The notes beneath the pieces were generated by a model. That model was not told the origin of the DNA. It worked only from the letters and a program-made list of their open reading frames with translations, and ran no database searches. This document shows positions 32,768 through 43,052 of a stretch of DNA of 64,000 bases, piece after piece (the stretch's first letter is position 1; each line of letters starts with the position of its first letter). The DNA lies in NCBI RefSeq assembly GCF_018614875.1, contig NZ_JAGGNW010000012.1, positions 248,001 through 312,000 on the forward strand, in the 5' to 3' direction. A program made the translations under genes and the position numbers. Source of the DNA: Variovorax paradoxus. Lineage in GTDB: Bacteria > Pseudomonadota > Gammaproteobacteria > Burkholderiales > Burkholderiaceae_C.

Positions 32768-33889
32768 TCAGGCAGCGCCGATGCCGGCGATCAGGCTACC
32801 CGGCGGCTGGCCGTTCTTGAGACCGGCCGTGAACGCCAGCATCCGGTCGATCGGCACGCGCGCGCGCAGCCCCAGCGCCGGATCGACGTGAATTTCGCCC
32901 GCGCCGGTTTCCAGCGCGTTCGCCAGCTCCACCAGCCCGTTCATCGCCATCCACGGGCAATGCGCACAGCTCTTGCAGGTGCCGCCGTTGCCGGCCGTGG
33001 GGGCCTCGATGAAGCTCTTGCCGGGGTTCAGCGTGCGCAGCTTGTGCAGCATGCCGGTGTCGGTGGCGACGATGAATTCGTTCGCATCCATGCGCTGCGC
33101 CGCACCCAGGATGGCCGAGGTGGAGCCCACCGCATCGGCCAGCGCAATCACGTCGGCCGGCGATTCGGGATGCACCAGCACCTTCGCGGCCGGGTGCGCC
33201 TTCATGAGCAGCTCGAGTTCCAGCGCCTTGAACTCGTCGTGCACGATGCAGGCGCCGTTCCAGCTCACCATGTCGGCGCCCGTCTGGCGCTGGATGTAGT
33301 CGCCCAGATGGCGGTCGGGCGCCCAGAGGATCTTGCGGCCCTGCGCATGCAGAGCGCTCACCACGTCGAGCGCGCAGCTCGAGGTGACGAGCCAGTCGGC
33401 GCGCGCCTTCACGGCCGCGCTGGTGTTGGCGTAGACCACCACGGTGCGGTCGGGATGCGCATCGCAGAAGGCGCTGAATTCATCGACCGGACAGCCCAGG
33501 TCGAGCGAACAGTTGGCGTCCAGGTCGGGCATCAGCACGCGCTTCTCGGGCGAGAGGATCTTGGCGGTTTCGCCCATGAAGCGCACGCCCGACACCACCA
33601 GCGTCTGCGCAGTGTGATCGCGGCCGAAGCGCGCCATTTCGAGCGAATCGCTCACGATGCCGCCGGTTTCCTCGGCCAGGTCCTGCAGGTCGGGATGCAC
33701 GTAGAAGTGCGACACCATCACGGCATTGCGCTCGCGCAGCAGCCGGCGGATGCGTTCCTTCAGCGCGAGGCGCTCGTCGTGCGAGGGCTCGGGCGGCACG
33801 CGGGCCCAGGCGTGGCGCGTGTCGCAGGCCGCGCCCGCCTCGGCCGCGGGTTGTTCGTAGTCGACCTCGATGACGAGAGGAGACGCCAT
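32768..33889 (-). CDS. nadA: quinolinate synthase
   Basis: A 373-residue 4Fe-4S enzyme condensing iminoaspartate with dihydroxyacetone phosphate to quinolinate. Three cluster cysteines are visible: in [13 protein letters not shown], in the SSCALDVV strand and in [16 protein letters not shown]. Other family parts are [17 protein letters not shown] and [10 protein letters not shown]. The ATG at 33889 is seven bases after the nadC stop, so the order is nadC-nadA on one transcript, leftward. The end faces queD across two hairpins. Confidence 0.95.
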   Translation of the reverse strand: MASPLVIEVDYEQPAAEAGAACDTRHAWARVPPEPSHDERLALKERIRRLLRERNAVMVSHFYVHPDLQDLAEETGGIVSDSLEMARFGRDHTAQTLVVSGVRFMGETAKILSPEKRVLMPDLDANCSLDLGCPVDEFSAFCDAHPDRTVVVYANTSAAVKARADWLVTSSCALDVVSALHAQGRKILWAPDRHLGDYIQRQTGADMVSWNGACIVHDEFKALELELLMKAHPAAKVLVHPESPADVIALADAVGSTSAILGAAQRMDANEFIVATDTGMLHKLRTLNPGKSFIEAPTAGNGGTCKSCAHCPWMAMNGLVELANALETGAGEIHVDPALGLRARVPIDRMLAFTAGLKNGQPPGSLIAGIGAA

Positions 33890-33896
33890 GCGCAGT

Positions 33897-34775
33897 TCAG
33901 CCTTCCTGGAAACGCATCGAGAAATCGATGGCCTTCACGTCCTTGGTCAACGCGCCGACCGAAATCCGGTCGACACCGGTTTCCGCCAGCGCACGCAGGC
34001 CTTCGAGCGTGACGCCGCCGGATATTTCGAGCACGGCCTGGCGCTCGTCGCCGGCCTCGCCGTTGATGCGGACCGCCTCGCGCAAGGTCGGCAGGTCCAT
34101 GTTGTCGAGCAGCACCATGCGGGCACCGGCCTCGAGCGCCTCGCGCAGCTGCGCCAGCGTTTCGACCTCGACCTCGACGAAAGCCGCGCGCCCCGCCACC
34201 AGCGCCACCGCACGCAGCGCCGCGGCCACGCCGCCGGCCGCGGCGATGTGGTTTTCCTTGATGAGCACGGCGTCGTAGAGGCCGATGCGGTGGTTCACGC
34301 CGCCGCCCGTGCGCACCGCGTACTTCTGCGCCAGACGCAGGCCCGGCAGGGTCTTGCGGGTGTCGACGATGCGCGCGCGGGTGCCGCGAACCGCGTGGGC
34401 GTAAAGGGCCGTCTTGGTGGCCACCGCGCTCAGCAGCTGGAGGAAATTGAGCGCGGTGCGCTCGGCCGTCAGCAATGCGCGCGCCGTGCCCTCGATCTCG
34501 AGCACGGTCTGGTCGGCCGCACAGCGCTCGCCTTCGCCGCACAGCCAGCGGATGCGGGCTTGCGGATCGAGCTGCCGCACGGTGGCTTCGACCCAGGGCG
34601 CGCCGCAGAGCACGGCCGATTCGCGCGCCAGCACGCGCGCATGGGCGCGGCGGCCGGGGTCGACCAGCGAGGCGGTCAGGTCGCCATCGGCCACATCTTC
34701 CTGCAGCGCGCGGGCGGCGTCGGCCTGGGCCAGCGCGGCCACGGCCGGCGCCGAAAAATCAAAGCGAAGGCTCAT
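33897..34775 (-). CDS. nadC: nicotinate-nucleotide pyrophosphorylase (carboxylating)
   Basis: A 292-residue quinolinate phosphoribosyltransferase that makes nicotinate mononucleotide from quinolinate and PRPP. Conserved stretches are [54 protein letters not shown] (the PRPP and quinolinate-binding segment), [20 protein letters not shown] and [11 protein letters not shown]. With nadB and nadA it completes the aspartate-to-NaMN route in this window. The ATG at 34775 lies 32 bases after the gpsA stop on the same strand. Confidence 0.96.
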   Translation of the reverse strand: MSLRFDFSAPAVAALAQADAARALQEDVADGDLTASLVDPGRRAHARVLARESAVLCGAPWVEATVRQLDPQARIRWLCGEGERCAADQTVLEIEGTARALLTAERTALNFLQLLSAVATKTALYAHAVRGTRARIVDTRKTLPGLRLAQKYAVRTGGGVNHRIGLYDAVLIKENHIAAAGGVAAALRAVALVAGRAAFVEVEVETLAQLREALEAGARMVLLDNMDLPTLREAVRINGEAGDERQAVLEISGGVTLEGLRALAETGVDRISVGALTKDVKAIDFSMRFQEG

Positions 34776-34807
34776 GGCTGTCTTGTCTCTTCAGTCTTGT
34801 GGGCGAT

Positions 34808-35821
34808 TCAGGGCATGCGGACCGATTCGGGCACCGGATCGCGGCCGGTCAGCGAGGCGACGGCCTGCTGCGGGCTCAGCCGGCCATCCAGCAGCGCGAC
34901 CACGCCTTCGGCGATGGGCATTTCCACGCCCAGGCCCCGCGCGCGCTGCACCACGGTGCGTGCGCAATAGACACCTTCGGCCACATGGCCCAGCGAAGCC
35001 ACAGCCTGCGCCAGCGTTCGGCCCTGCGCCAGCAGCAAGCCCACCTTGCGGTTGCGCGAGAGGTCGCCGGTGGCCGTCAGCACCAGGTCGCCCAGGCCCG
35101 AAAGGCCCATGAAAGTTTCGGCGCGCGCACCAAGCGCCAGCCCGAAGCGCGTCATTTCGGCCAGCCCCCGCGTGATGAGCGCCGCGCGCGCATTGAGGCC
35201 CAGCGCCAGGCCGTCGCACAGCCCGGTGGCAATGGCCAGCACGTTCTTGACAGCGCCGCCGACTTCCACGCCCACGATGTCGTCGTTGGCGTAGACACGC
35301 AGGGCCGGCCCGTGGAATGCGTCGACGAGCGCGTCGCGTACGGCGGCATGCGGGCTGGCGGCCACCAGCGCCGTCGGGCGGCCTTCGGCGACTTCTTGCG
35401 CAAAGCTCGGGCCGCTGAGCACGCCCGCCATCAAGTCGGGGGCAACCTGTCCCCATATTTCATGGGCCAGCAAGCCATAGGAGGTGGGGGAAGCATCGAG
35501 CGCGGGTTCGACGCCCTTGCACAGCCACGCCACCGGCGCGGTCGTGCCGCGCAAGGCAATGAGCTGCTGGCGCAACGCGGCCATGGGCGTGGCCACGATG
35601 ACGAGTTCGGCGCCCGCCTGCGCCTGGTGCAGGTCGCCGGCGCGCACCGTGAGTGCGGGCGGCAGTGCCAGGCCGGGCAGATAGCGGACGTTTTCGCGCG
35701 CCTTCGAGATCGCCTCCGCCTGGGCCCCATCGCGCGCCCAGAGCGTGACCTCGTGGCGGCCCGCCGCGTTGACAGCCAGCGCCGTGCCCCAGGCACCGGC
35801 GCCATGAACGCAGATCTTCAT
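34808..35821 (-). CDS. gpsA: glycerol-3-phosphate dehydrogenase [NAD(P)+]
   Basis: A 337-residue cytosolic enzyme reducing dihydroxyacetone phosphate to sn-glycerol-3-phosphate for phospholipid synthesis. The Rossmann motif is [19 protein letters not shown] at the N-terminus. KGVEPA with its lysine, [33 protein letters not shown] with the catalytic lysine, and [20 protein letters not shown] are family signatures. The start is taken at ATG 35821, which puts the Rossmann strand at residue 3; an upstream ATG at 35842 adds seven extra residues. It lies 43 bases after secB, a linkage conserved in related bacteria. Confidence 0.95.
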   Translation of the reverse strand: MKICVHGAGAWGTALAVNAAGRHEVTLWARDGAQAEAISKARENVRYLPGLALPPALTVRAGDLHQAQAGAELVIVATPMAALRQQLIALRGTTAPVAWLCKGVEPALDASPTSYGLLAHEIWGQVAPDLMAGVLSGPSFAQEVAEGRPTALVAASPHAAVRDALVDAFHGPALRVYANDDIVGVEVGGAVKNVLAIATGLCDGLALGLNARAALITRGLAEMTRFGLALGARAETFMGLSGLGDLVLTATGDLSRNRKVGLLLAQGRTLAQAVASLGHVAEGVYCARTVVQRARGLGVEMPIAEGVVALLDGRLSPQQAVASLTGRDPVPESVRMP

Positions 35822-35864
35822 CGGCGTCGCGACCCCTTGCATAGCCTTACCAGGCCCTAGGGGT

Positions 35865-36329
35865 TTACTGCGTGACGATCGACGAGGGCTGGCCGGCGGC
35901 CTGCGCCTGCTGCTGCTCGTACATCGCCTGGAAGTTGATTTCCGCCAGGTGCACGGGCGGAAAGCCGCCGCGCTGGATCACGTCGGCCACATTGCCGCGC
36001 AGGTACGGATAGACGATCTGCGGGCAGGCGATGCCGAGGATCGGGCCCATCTGGTCTTCGGGCAGGTTGCGGATCTCGAAGATGCCGGCCTGCTTGGCTT
36101 CGACCAGGAACACGGTCTTGTCCTGGATCTTGGTCTGCACGGTGGCCGAAACGGTGATCTCGAAGATGCCTTCAGCCACCGGCTGGGCGTCCACGCCGAG
36201 CTGGATGTCGACCGTGGGCTGCTCCTGCTCGAGCAGGATGGCGGGCGAATTGGGCTGTTCGAGCGACAGGTCCTTGAGGTAGACGCGCTGGATCTGGAAA
36301 ACGGGATCTTGGGCTTGCTGATCGGCCAT
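35865..36329 (-). CDS. secB: protein-export chaperone SecB
   Basis: A 154-residue cytosolic chaperone that holds precursors unfolded and hands them to SecA. Family stretches: [20 protein letters not shown] at the N-terminus, [20 protein letters not shown] in the sheet and [20 protein letters not shown] before the C-terminal helix; [18 protein letters not shown] is the conserved end. The start is ATG 36329 ([11 protein letters not shown]). It belongs to a leftward group rhodanese-grxC-secB-gpsA, the classic order. Confidence 0.95.
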   Translation of the reverse strand: MADQQAQDPVFQIQRVYLKDLSLEQPNSPAILLEQEQPTVDIQLGVDAQPVAEGIFEITVSATVQTKIQDKTVFLVEAKQAGIFEIRNLPEDQMGPILGIACPQIVYPYLRGNVADVIQRGGFPPVHLAEINFQAMYEQQQAQAAGQPSSIVTQ

Positions 36330-36490
36330 GGCTGAACTTTCGAGGATCAAAACAATGCCCGCCGGGGAGAGGTTCCCGCAGCGGGCTGCAGATGAATGAG
36401 CAGGCGATTATCGCCCGACGCCCGGACACATTCGGGAAACACCGCTGTACCGGCGTTGCCCCGTCGCAGGTGGCTTGGGGGAGCGCCTCA

Positions 36491-36751
36491 TCAGGCGCTT
36501 TGCAGCAGCGGAACCAGTCCGCCGCGGCTGTCGAGCGCCATCAGGTCGTCGCAGCCGCCAACGTGGGTGTCGCCGATGAAGATCTGCGGCACCGTGCGGC
36601 GCCGGGTGATTTCCATCATGGTGTTGCGGGCCTGGGGGTCGCTGTCGATGCGGATCTCCTCGATCTGCTCGACACCCTTGGATTTCAGGATCTGTTTTGC
36701 GCGTATGCAGTAGGGGCAAACGGCGGTGGTGTACATCTTGACGGCTTGCAT
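36491..36751 (-). CDS. grxC: glutaredoxin 3
   Basis: An 86-residue glutathione-dependent thiol oxidoreductase. The active site is CPYC ([12 protein letters not shown]), followed by the [20 protein letters not shown] segment that binds glutathione. The length is that of a single-domain class I glutaredoxin. It lies 20 bases after the rhodanese gene and 161 bases before secB. It helps keep cytosolic thiols reduced, and the SecB-linked location is widely conserved. Confidence 0.95.
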   Translation of the reverse strand: MQAVKMYTTAVCPYCIRAKQILKSKGVEQIEEIRIDSDPQARNTMMEITRRRTVPQIFIGDTHVGGCDDLMALDSRGGLVPLLQSA

Positions 36752-36771
36752 ACGCTGTATCTCGGGAGGTT

Positions 36772-37188
36772 TTAGGCCTTTTCAACGGGCAGGTTAGCGT
36801 CTTTCCAGGCCTTGAGACCGCCGGAAACCGCTTGGGCCTGCTCGTAACCGAGTTTCTTGGCCATGGCCACGGCCCGCTGGGCACGGGCGCCGGTGGCGCA
36901 CACCAGCAGCAGCGGCACGTTCTTGTTCTTGACCGCGCCGGTCAGCTTTTCTTCGAGCTGGTTCAGCGGAACGTTCTTGGCGCCGATCATGTGGCTGGTG
37001 GCGAACTCTTCCGGTTCGCGCACGTCGACCAGCACCGCGCGTTCGCGGTTGATGAGTTGCACCGCCCCCTGGGCCGTGAGCGTGCCGCCGCCGGCGCCGC
37101 GAACCAGCGGCCAGGCCAGCATGCCACCCGAACTGAGTGCGATCAGGATCAGCATCCAGTTCGCGGTGACGAATTCGATCAATTTCAC
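36772..37188 (-). CDS. membrane-anchored rhodanese-like protein
   Basis: A 138-residue protein with one N-terminal membrane helix ([20 protein letters not shown]) and a rhodanese domain (about 38-135). The active cysteine is in [14 protein letters not shown], and the conserved [19 protein letters not shown] strand precedes it. Single-domain rhodaneses carry sulfane sulfur; the role of this anchored type beside grxC-secB is not known. It starts with GTG at 37188. It reads divergently from gpmA, with 72 bases between. Confidence 0.9.
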   Translation of the reverse strand: MKLIEFVTANWMLILIALSSGGMLAWPLVRGAGGGTLTAQGAVQLINRERAVLVDVREPEEFATSHMIGAKNVPLNQLEEKLTGAVKNKNVPLLLVCATGARAQRAVAMAKKLGYEQAQAVSGGLKAWKDANLPVEKA

Positions 37189-37260
37189 GGGGATTCCTTG
37201 GATGGCAAACCCGGGATTTTAGAATGCTGGTTTTCCCAAGCGCTGCCAAAGGCTTCCCAC

Positions 37261-38004
37261 ATGCATAAACTGGTACTGATCCGCCACGGCGAATCGACCT
37301 GGAATCTCGAAAACCGCTTCACCGGATGGACCGACGTCGACCTGACCGAAACCGGCGTGGAGCAGGCCAAGCAGGCCGGCCGGCTGCTCAAGGCCGAGGG
37401 CTACGACTTCGACGTCGCCTACACCAGCGTGCTCAAGCGCGCCACCCGCACGCTCTGGCACACCCTGGACGAGCTCGACCGCACCTGGCTGCCCGTGGTG
37501 CATTCGTGGCGCCTGAACGAGCGCCATTACGGCGGCCTGCAGGGGCTGAACAAGGCCGAAACCGCCAAGAAATACGGTGACGAGCAAGTGCTGGTCTGGC
37601 GCCGCAGCTACAACACCCCACCGCCGCCGCTGGAAGCCAACGACCCGCGCAGCGAACGCAGCGACGTGCGCTACGCCAAGCTGTCGCCCGAGCAGGTCCC
37701 GTTGACCGAATGCCTGAAGGACACGGTCGCGCGCGTGCTGCCGTTCTGGAACGAATCGATGGCGCCGGCCATCCGCACCGGGCGCCGCCTGGTGGTGGCG
37801 GCGCACGGCAATTCGATCCGGGCGCTGGTCAAGTACCTGGACGGCATTTCCGACGACGCCATCGTCGGCCTGAACATTCCGAACGGCATTCCGCTGGTCT
37901 ACGAGCTCGACGACGAGCTCAAGCCGCTGCGGCACTACTACCTCGGCGACGCCGCGGCCGCCGAAAAGGCCGCCGCAGCGGTGGCCTCGCAAGGCAAGGG
38001 CTGA
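37261..38004 (+). CDS. gpmA: 2,3-bisphosphoglycerate-dependent phosphoglycerate mutase
   Basis: A 247-residue glycolytic enzyme interconverting 3- and 2-phosphoglycerate through a phosphohistidine. The phosphorylated histidine is in [10 protein letters not shown] (His9), with the second histidine in [18 protein letters not shown]. Other conserved parts are [33 protein letters not shown] and the [11 protein letters not shown] loop. The ATG at 37261 begins [11 protein letters not shown] and is the only sensible start. It is followed about 100 bases later by a CtpA-type protease on the same strand. Confidence 0.96.
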   Translation: MHKLVLIRHGESTWNLENRFTGWTDVDLTETGVEQAKQAGRLLKAEGYDFDVAYTSVLKRATRTLWHTLDELDRTWLPVVHSWRLNERHYGGLQGLNKAETAKKYGDEQVLVWRRSYNTPPPPLEANDPRSERSDVRYAKLSPEQVPLTECLKDTVARVLPFWNESMAPAIRTGRRLVVAAHGNSIRALVKYLDGISDDAIVGLNIPNGIPLVYELDDELKPLRHYYLGDAAAAEKAAAAVASQGKG

Positions 38005-38105
38005 AGAAAGAAAGCCCCTCGGCGGCGCTCCCCCGTGGAACCCCGGCAGGCAATTTGCTTCCAAGCTGTGTATATTGGTTCGACAGCCGACAAGGACAAT
38101 CACTC

Positions 38106-39551
38106 ATGATGGGCCAGAAATTGAAGATTACCGGCTGGGTCGCCGCCGGCGCCGTTGCCGGCGTCTTGACCACCGTCTCGCTGCAGACGGTCGCACGCGG
38201 CTCGCTCGCGCCGCTCCCGCTGGAGGAATTGCAGCAACTCGCCGCCGTGTTCGGCATGGTCAAGAGCGACTATGTCGAGTCGGTCGACGAGAAAAAGCTC
38301 ATTTCCGATGCCATCTCGGGGATGGTGGCCGGGCTCGATCCGCATTCCCAGTACTTCGACAAGAAGTCCTTCAAGGAATTCAGGGAAGGCACCACCGGCC
38401 GCTTCGTCGGCGTGGGCATCGAGATTTCCCAGGAAGACGGCCTCATCAAGGTGGTGTCGCCGATCGAGGGCTCGCCGGCCTTCCGCGCCGGCCTGAAGCC
38501 GAACGACCTGATCACCAAGATCGACGACACGGCCGTGCGCGGCCTGTCGCTCAACGACGCCGTCAAGCGCATGCGCGGCGAGGCCAACACCAAGGTGCTG
38601 CTGACCATCTTCCGCAAGGACGAGAGCCGCACCTTCCCGGTCACGATCACGCGCGAGGAAATCCGCACCCAGTCGGTGCGCGGCAAGGTCATGGAGCCGG
38701 GCTACGCGTGGATCCGGCTGTCGCAGTTCCAGGAGCGCACGGTCGACGACTTCGTGAAGAAGGTCGAGGACATCTACAAGGAAGATCCCAAGCTCAAGGG
38801 CATGGTGCTCGACCTGCGCAACGACCCGGGCGGCCTGCTCGACGCGGCGGTGGCTGTGTCTTCGGCCTTCCTGCCCGAGAACGTCACCGTGGTGTCGACC
38901 GACGGCCAGTTGGCCGAGAGCAAGTCCGTCTACAAGGCGGCGCCCGAGTTCTACCAGCGCCGCTCCGGCAGCGATCCGCTGCGCAACCTGCCCGCGGCCC
39001 TCAAGAACGTGCCGCTGGTGGTGCTGGTGAACGAAGGCTCGGCCTCCGCGAGCGAAATCGTGGCCGGTGCGCTGCAGGACCACAAGCGCGCCATCGTCAT
39101 GGGCAGCCAGACCTTCGGCAAGGGCTCGGTGCAGACGGTGCGCCCGCTCGGACCGGACACGGGCCTCAAGATCACCACCGCGCGCTACTACACGCCAAGC
39201 GGCACCTCGATCCAGGCCAAGGGCATCGTGCCCAACGTGCTGATCGACGAAAGCGCCGAGGGCAGCCCCTTCGCTGCCCTGCGCATGCGCGAGGCCGATC
39301 TCGAAAAGCACCTGGCCAGCGGCCAGGGCCCTGAAGCCAAGGACCCGGAACGCGAAAAGGCCCGCGACGAAGCCCGCAAGCGCCTCGAGGAAGAAGCCAA
39401 GAAGCCGCCGCAGGACCGCAAGGTGCCCGAGTTCGGCACCGACAAGGACTTCCCGCTGATGCAGGCGCTCAATCGCCTCAAGGGCCAGCCGGTGCTGGTC
39501 AGCAAGACGCAGATCATTGTCGAGAACAAGGAAGAGAAGAAGGAAAACTGA
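38106..39551 (+). CDS. C-terminal processing peptidase, S41 family (CtpA-like)
   Basis: A 481-residue serine protease targeting the C-terminus of envelope proteins. It has an N-terminal membrane/signal helix (ITGWVAAGAVAGVLTTVSLQ), a PDZ domain (about 95-170; GVGIEISQEDGLIKVVSPIE and GSPAFRAGLKPNDLI) and the S41 catalytic core. The catalytic serine is in NEGSASASEIVAGAL and the lysine in GSQTFGKGSVQTV. A charged, lysine/glutamate-rich tail follows (about 395-435). Its location beside gpmA and moeB is typical. Two adjacent ATGs (38106, 38109) could start it. Confidence 0.94.
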   Translation: MMGQKLKITGWVAAGAVAGVLTTVSLQTVARGSLAPLPLEELQQLAAVFGMVKSDYVESVDEKKLISDAISGMVAGLDPHSQYFDKKSFKEFREGTTGRFVGVGIEISQEDGLIKVVSPIEGSPAFRAGLKPNDLITKIDDTAVRGLSLNDAVKRMRGEANTKVLLTIFRKDESRTFPVTITREEIRTQSVRGKVMEPGYAWIRLSQFQERTVDDFVKKVEDIYKEDPKLKGMVLDLRNDPGGLLDAAVAVSSAFLPENVTVVSTDGQLAESKSVYKAAPEFYQRRSGSDPLRNLPAALKNVPLVVLVNEGSASASEIVAGALQDHKRAIVMGSQTFGKGSVQTVRPLGPDTGLKITTARYYTPSGTSIQAKGIVPNVLIDESAEGSPFAALRMREADLEKHLASGQGPEAKDPEREKARDEARKRLEEEAKKPPQDRKVPEFGTDKDFPLMQALNRLKGQPVLVSKTQIIVENKEEKKEN

Positions 39552-39590
39552 AGCCGCGTCGCTACCGAGGTAGGGCGGGCCGAGGGGCGC

Positions 39591-40352
39591 ATGGACGACC
39601 ACGACCTGCTGCGCTATTCGCGGCACATTCTTCTCGAGGAGTTCGGCATCGACGGGCAGGTGCGCGTCGGTGCCGGCCGCGTGCTGGTCATCGGCGCCGG
39701 CGGCCTGGGCTCTCCGGTGGCGCTGTATCTCGCGGCGGCCGGCGTCGGACACATCACGCTGGTGGACGACGACGAGGTCGACCTCACCAACCTCCAGCGC
39801 CAGGTTGCCCATACCAACGCACGCGTGGGCCGGCTCAAGGTTGAATCGGCCGCCGAGGCCATGCGCGACATCAACCCGGACATCGCCATCGAGACGCACG
39901 CCCTTCGTGCCGACGAGGCGCTGCTTTCGCGCCTGGTCGAGGCGGCGGACGTGGTGGTCGACTGCTGCGACAACTTTGCCACCCGCCACGCGGTCAACCG
40001 CGCCTGCGTGGTCCACGGCAAGCCGCTGGTGGCGGGCGCTGCCATCCGTTTCGATGGCCAGCTGAGCGTCTACGACACCCGCGACGAAGCCTCCCCCTGC
40101 TATGCCTGCATCTTTCCGCCCGACGCGGCCTTCGAGGAAACGCTCTGCGCGGTGCTTGGCGTGTTCGGCCCGGTGGTCGGCACCATCGGCACGCTGCAGG
40201 CGAGCGAAGCGCTGAAGCTGCTCGCCGGCATCGGACCGTCGCTGGCGGGCAGGCTCCTGATGTTCGACGGGCGGCGTACCGCATTCGACACGCTGCAGAT
40301 TGCGCGCGATCCGCACTGCAGCGTGTGCGCGCACCGCGGCACGGGCGCCTGA
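39591..40352 (+). CDS. moeB: molybdopterin-synthase adenylyltransferase (MoeB/ThiF family)
   Basis: A 253-residue E1-like enzyme that adenylates the C-terminus of a small sulfur carrier protein. It opens DDHDLLRYSRHILLEEFGID, typical for MoeB/ThiF. The ATP site GAGGLGSPVALYLAAAGVG is at about 35-53, with the Arg-bearing LTNLQRQVAHTNARVGR. Zinc is bound by two CxxC pairs (CYACIF and CSVCAHRG). No rhodanese domain is attached. MoeB and ThiF cannot be fully separated here: no moa or thi gene is adjacent. The start is ATG 39591, 39 bases after the protease. Confidence 0.88.
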   Translation: MDDHDLLRYSRHILLEEFGIDGQVRVGAGRVLVIGAGGLGSPVALYLAAAGVGHITLVDDDEVDLTNLQRQVAHTNARVGRLKVESAAEAMRDINPDIAIETHALRADEALLSRLVEAADVVVDCCDNFATRHAVNRACVVHGKPLVAGAAIRFDGQLSVYDTRDEASPCYACIFPPDAAFEETLCAVLGVFGPVVGTIGTLQASEALKLLAGIGPSLAGRLLMFDGRRTAFDTLQIARDPHCSVCAHRGTGA

Positions 40353-40355
40353 GGC

Positions 40356-42365
40356 TCAGCGCGTCTTCGCCCCTTTCGCCTTGGCCGCACCAGCAGCCGC
40401 CGGACCAGCGCTGGGCTTGTTGGCCTGCGCCAGCACGCTCTTGCAATCGGAGTCCTCGCCCGGACCGCTTTCGATGGTCGCGGCCAGTGCCAGCAGCGGA
40501 TTGACGGCGCTCAGCGCCAGCGCCGCCAGGCCGCGCTCGGCCAGCGGCCCCGCCTTCAGGCCGCCCTTCGGTGCTCCGAAAGTGCCGCTCACCACCAGCG
40601 GCGTGCGAATCGACAGGATGTTCTTGCTCTTGGGCTCCGGGTAGACCACGAAGTCGAGGCCCTCGGTTGCCAGGTTGGCCTGGCCGGTGGCGGTGAACAC
40701 GGCGTTGGTCGTGTCCATCATCAGCGTGCGCCCCGTCATCAGCCCCTTGTTCACATCGAAAGCCAATGCCGCGCAGCGCAGTTCGACGTTGCGGTCGCCG
40801 CGCAGCAGGAACTTGATGATGTCGCCGCCCACCAGCGTCGCGAACACGGGCAACAGATTGCCGAACTGGCCGCGCCCCGACATGACCGCCACGTCCCCCG
40901 ACGCGCCCCCGAGCCAGTTGGCCACGGTGCTGCCCGAGCCCGACAGGTTGATGCGCCCGTCCAGTCGCCCCACGCTGTTGCCCGTGGCTTCGAGCTTGGG
41001 GAAAACCCGCGCCAGCTGCATCGCCCGCACGTCGAGCGAGGCCCGGATATCCGCCGGATTCTTCGAGGCATCGATGCGGATCGCGCCGCTCGTCCTGCCG
41101 CCGGCCATGCCGAGGTCGAGGGGATCGAGCGTCAGCACGCTGTCGGCCAGCTTGACCTGCACGCTGCCGCGATCGAGCGGGATGTCGCGCACGTTCCGGA
41201 TGCGGTCCGCCGTGTATTTCACGTCGGCGTTCATCGCACGCACACGCTCGAAGTCGAGCGGCGCAGTGGGCAGCACCTTGCCGTCGGGGCGCCTGACCTG
41301 GGTGATGGTCGGCGGCGGCGCCACGCCTTGCACCGCCTTGGCCGACCGCTCGGTAGGCCGCAGGCCGATCAGCGGGCCCAGGTCGTCCATGTCCATCACC
41401 CGGGAGCGCAGTTCGCCCGCGAGATGCGGCACCGGGCCGGCCTTGTCGAAACGCATGTCGCCGGCGATGTCGGAAAGGCCGAGCCTGCCCTTGAGTCCCG
41501 CCACTTCCCACAGCTTGCCGCGCTTGCGCAGGTCGCCACTCAGCGCATAGGGAGAGGTCTCGGGCAGCGCGATGCCCAGCAATGGGAACAGGGCGCCAAG
41601 GGTCTGGCCCTTGAGATCGAACTTGGCCTCGACGCCGTCGAGGTCGGCAAAGTCGGTCACCGTGCCCGAAGCCTTCAGCCGCGTGTGGCCGGCCGCGGCG
41701 TCGACCTCCATCGGGAATGGCGGCTGGCCGGCCGCCTTGAGCTGCAGCACGTTGCCGGTGCGGCCCTCGGCGGTCAGCGGCTGGCCCTTGTAGCGGCCCT
41801 TGATGCGATAGCTCAGCGGAAGCGTGCCGCGGCTCGTGTCGTAGCTCACGTCCGCATGCAGGTCGACCCCCAGGTGCTTGGCGAGGAAGTCGACCGCGCC
41901 GCCGTCGACCTGCATCAGGCCGATGACGGGAACGGTGCCGGTGTCGGAGGTGTCCTTGCCGAGCGCCCATGTGCGGCGCCCGTCCGGCTCGAGTTGAAGG
42001 CCCAGGGTGGGCGAAGAAAGCGCCAGGCGCGGGATCACGACCTTCTGTCTGATGAGAGGCCAGAGCCGTATGTCGAATTCGGCGCGCTCGGCCTTGACCA
42101 GGTAGGGATCGCGGGCCCATGGCGGGTTGGCAAATTCGATGCCGTCGGCCTTGACGGTGGCGCCGCGCAGGCCGATTCCCACGTCGAGCCGGCGCGTGAT
42201 CTCGAACTTGCGCCCGGTCTTCTCGCTGACATAGCGGTTGACGGGCTCGCGCAAGGTGTCCCAGGGAAAGAACGCCAGCAGCAACGCCAGTGCGGCGAGC
42301 AGCAGCACCAAGGCCGCAAGCAGCTTGAGCCAGAGCGGCCGGTTGCGAAGGACGTTCGTTGTCAT
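40356..42365 (-). CDS. AsmA family protein
   Basis: A 669-residue envelope protein of the AsmA/TamB-like lipid-transfer superfamily. A single N-terminal membrane helix (LKLLAALVLLLAALALLLAF) is followed by an AsmA N-terminal domain (FEITRRLDVGIGLRGATVKA) and a long periplasmic beta-rich body with repeated DLGMAGGRTSGAIRID-like strands. A short lysine/alanine-rich tail ends it. The ATG at 42365 is chosen because it places a short basic stretch directly before the helix; the longer reading to 42431 has no family support. AsmA proteins affect outer-membrane biogenesis. Its stop is only three bases from the convergent moeB stop. Confidence 0.9.
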   Translation of the reverse strand: MTTNVLRNRPLWLKLLAALVLLLAALALLLAFFPWDTLREPVNRYVSEKTGRKFEITRRLDVGIGLRGATVKADGIEFANPPWARDPYLVKAERAEFDIRLWPLIRQKVVIPRLALSSPTLGLQLEPDGRRTWALGKDTSDTGTVPVIGLMQVDGGAVDFLAKHLGVDLHADVSYDTSRGTLPLSYRIKGRYKGQPLTAEGRTGNVLQLKAAGQPPFPMEVDAAAGHTRLKASGTVTDFADLDGVEAKFDLKGQTLGALFPLLGIALPETSPYALSGDLRKRGKLWEVAGLKGRLGLSDIAGDMRFDKAGPVPHLAGELRSRVMDMDDLGPLIGLRPTERSAKAVQGVAPPPTITQVRRPDGKVLPTAPLDFERVRAMNADVKYTADRIRNVRDIPLDRGSVQVKLADSVLTLDPLDLGMAGGRTSGAIRIDASKNPADIRASLDVRAMQLARVFPKLEATGNSVGRLDGRINLSGSGSTVANWLGGASGDVAVMSGRGQFGNLLPVFATLVGGDIIKFLLRGDRNVELRCAALAFDVNKGLMTGRTLMMDTTNAVFTATGQANLATEGLDFVVYPEPKSKNILSIRTPLVVSGTFGAPKGGLKAGPLAERGLAALALSAVNPLLALAATIESGPGEDSDCKSVLAQANKPSAGPAAAGAAKAKGAKTR

Positions 42366-42595
42366 GGCGTCGGGATATATCCGCCGCGGTGCATTGCGGG
42401 TCGGCAATGGCCCGCAGAAACCGTGAGTCATTGCCTACGGAACGGCCCCGTCGGCCCCTTCGTCAGAACGCGCCTACAACACCCTCCCCCCGAACCCTGC
42501 ATGATGCGGGTCGGCCAGACCTCAATGTTCGAGGAGCAGGCATTCGCCACCGGCGTCGAAGACACCTGCCAACGTCAGAGGAAGTGCGGTTCGGC

Positions 42596-43000
42596 ATGGA
42601 GACCAGATTGCAGACATACATCGTCGAAGACAACCTCACGATCCGTGAAAACCTCATTGGCACCCTGGAAGAACTTACCTGCACGACGGTGGTCGGCTTT
42701 GCCGAGACCGAGGCCCATGCGAGGCAATGGCTGCACGACCACAGCGAAGAATGGGACTTGGCGGTGGTCGATCTCTTCCTCAAGCAAGGCAGCGGCCTGG
42801 GCGTGCTCCAGGCCTGCACCTCGCGCAGGGCGGACCAGAAAGTGGTGGTGCTCAGCAACTATGCAACGCCCGACATCCGTCGGCGCTGCGCCGAGTTCGG
42901 GGTGGATGCGGTGTTCGACAAGTCGAACGAGATCGACGCCCTGGTCGACTTCTGCATCCTGGAGGCGGCGCTTCGCCGTCCCCTTCCCGGCACCGGCTGA
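42596..43000 (+). CDS. stand-alone response regulator receiver protein
   Basis: A 134-residue protein consisting of one receiver domain without an output domain. The acidic pocket is at E11-D12 (YIVEDNLTIRENL), the phosphoacceptor is D59 (LAVVDLFLKQGSG), S87 is the switch Ser (VVLSNYA) and K109 is in VFDKSNE. All residues for phosphorylation are present. It lies next to a NarL/FixJ regulator and a histidine kinase, so it may be a competing phosphate acceptor or a relay. The ATG at 42596 fits the fold; 230 bases separate it from the divergent AsmA start. Confidence 0.9.
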   Translation: METRLQTYIVEDNLTIRENLIGTLEELTCTTVVGFAETEAHARQWLHDHSEEWDLAVVDLFLKQGSGLGVLQACTSRRADQKVVVLSNYATPDIRRRCAEFGVDAVFDKSNEIDALVDFCILEAALRRPLPGTG

Positions 43001-43052
43001 AGGAGAAGCCGCAGCCGGCCGCTTCTTCTTTGGCGATGGCCGGTTCCTGTCG

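Noticed and set aside
38100..40334. A 744-codon minus-strand open frame
   Set aside because: Antisense of the CtpA protease and moeB, with no recognisable motif.
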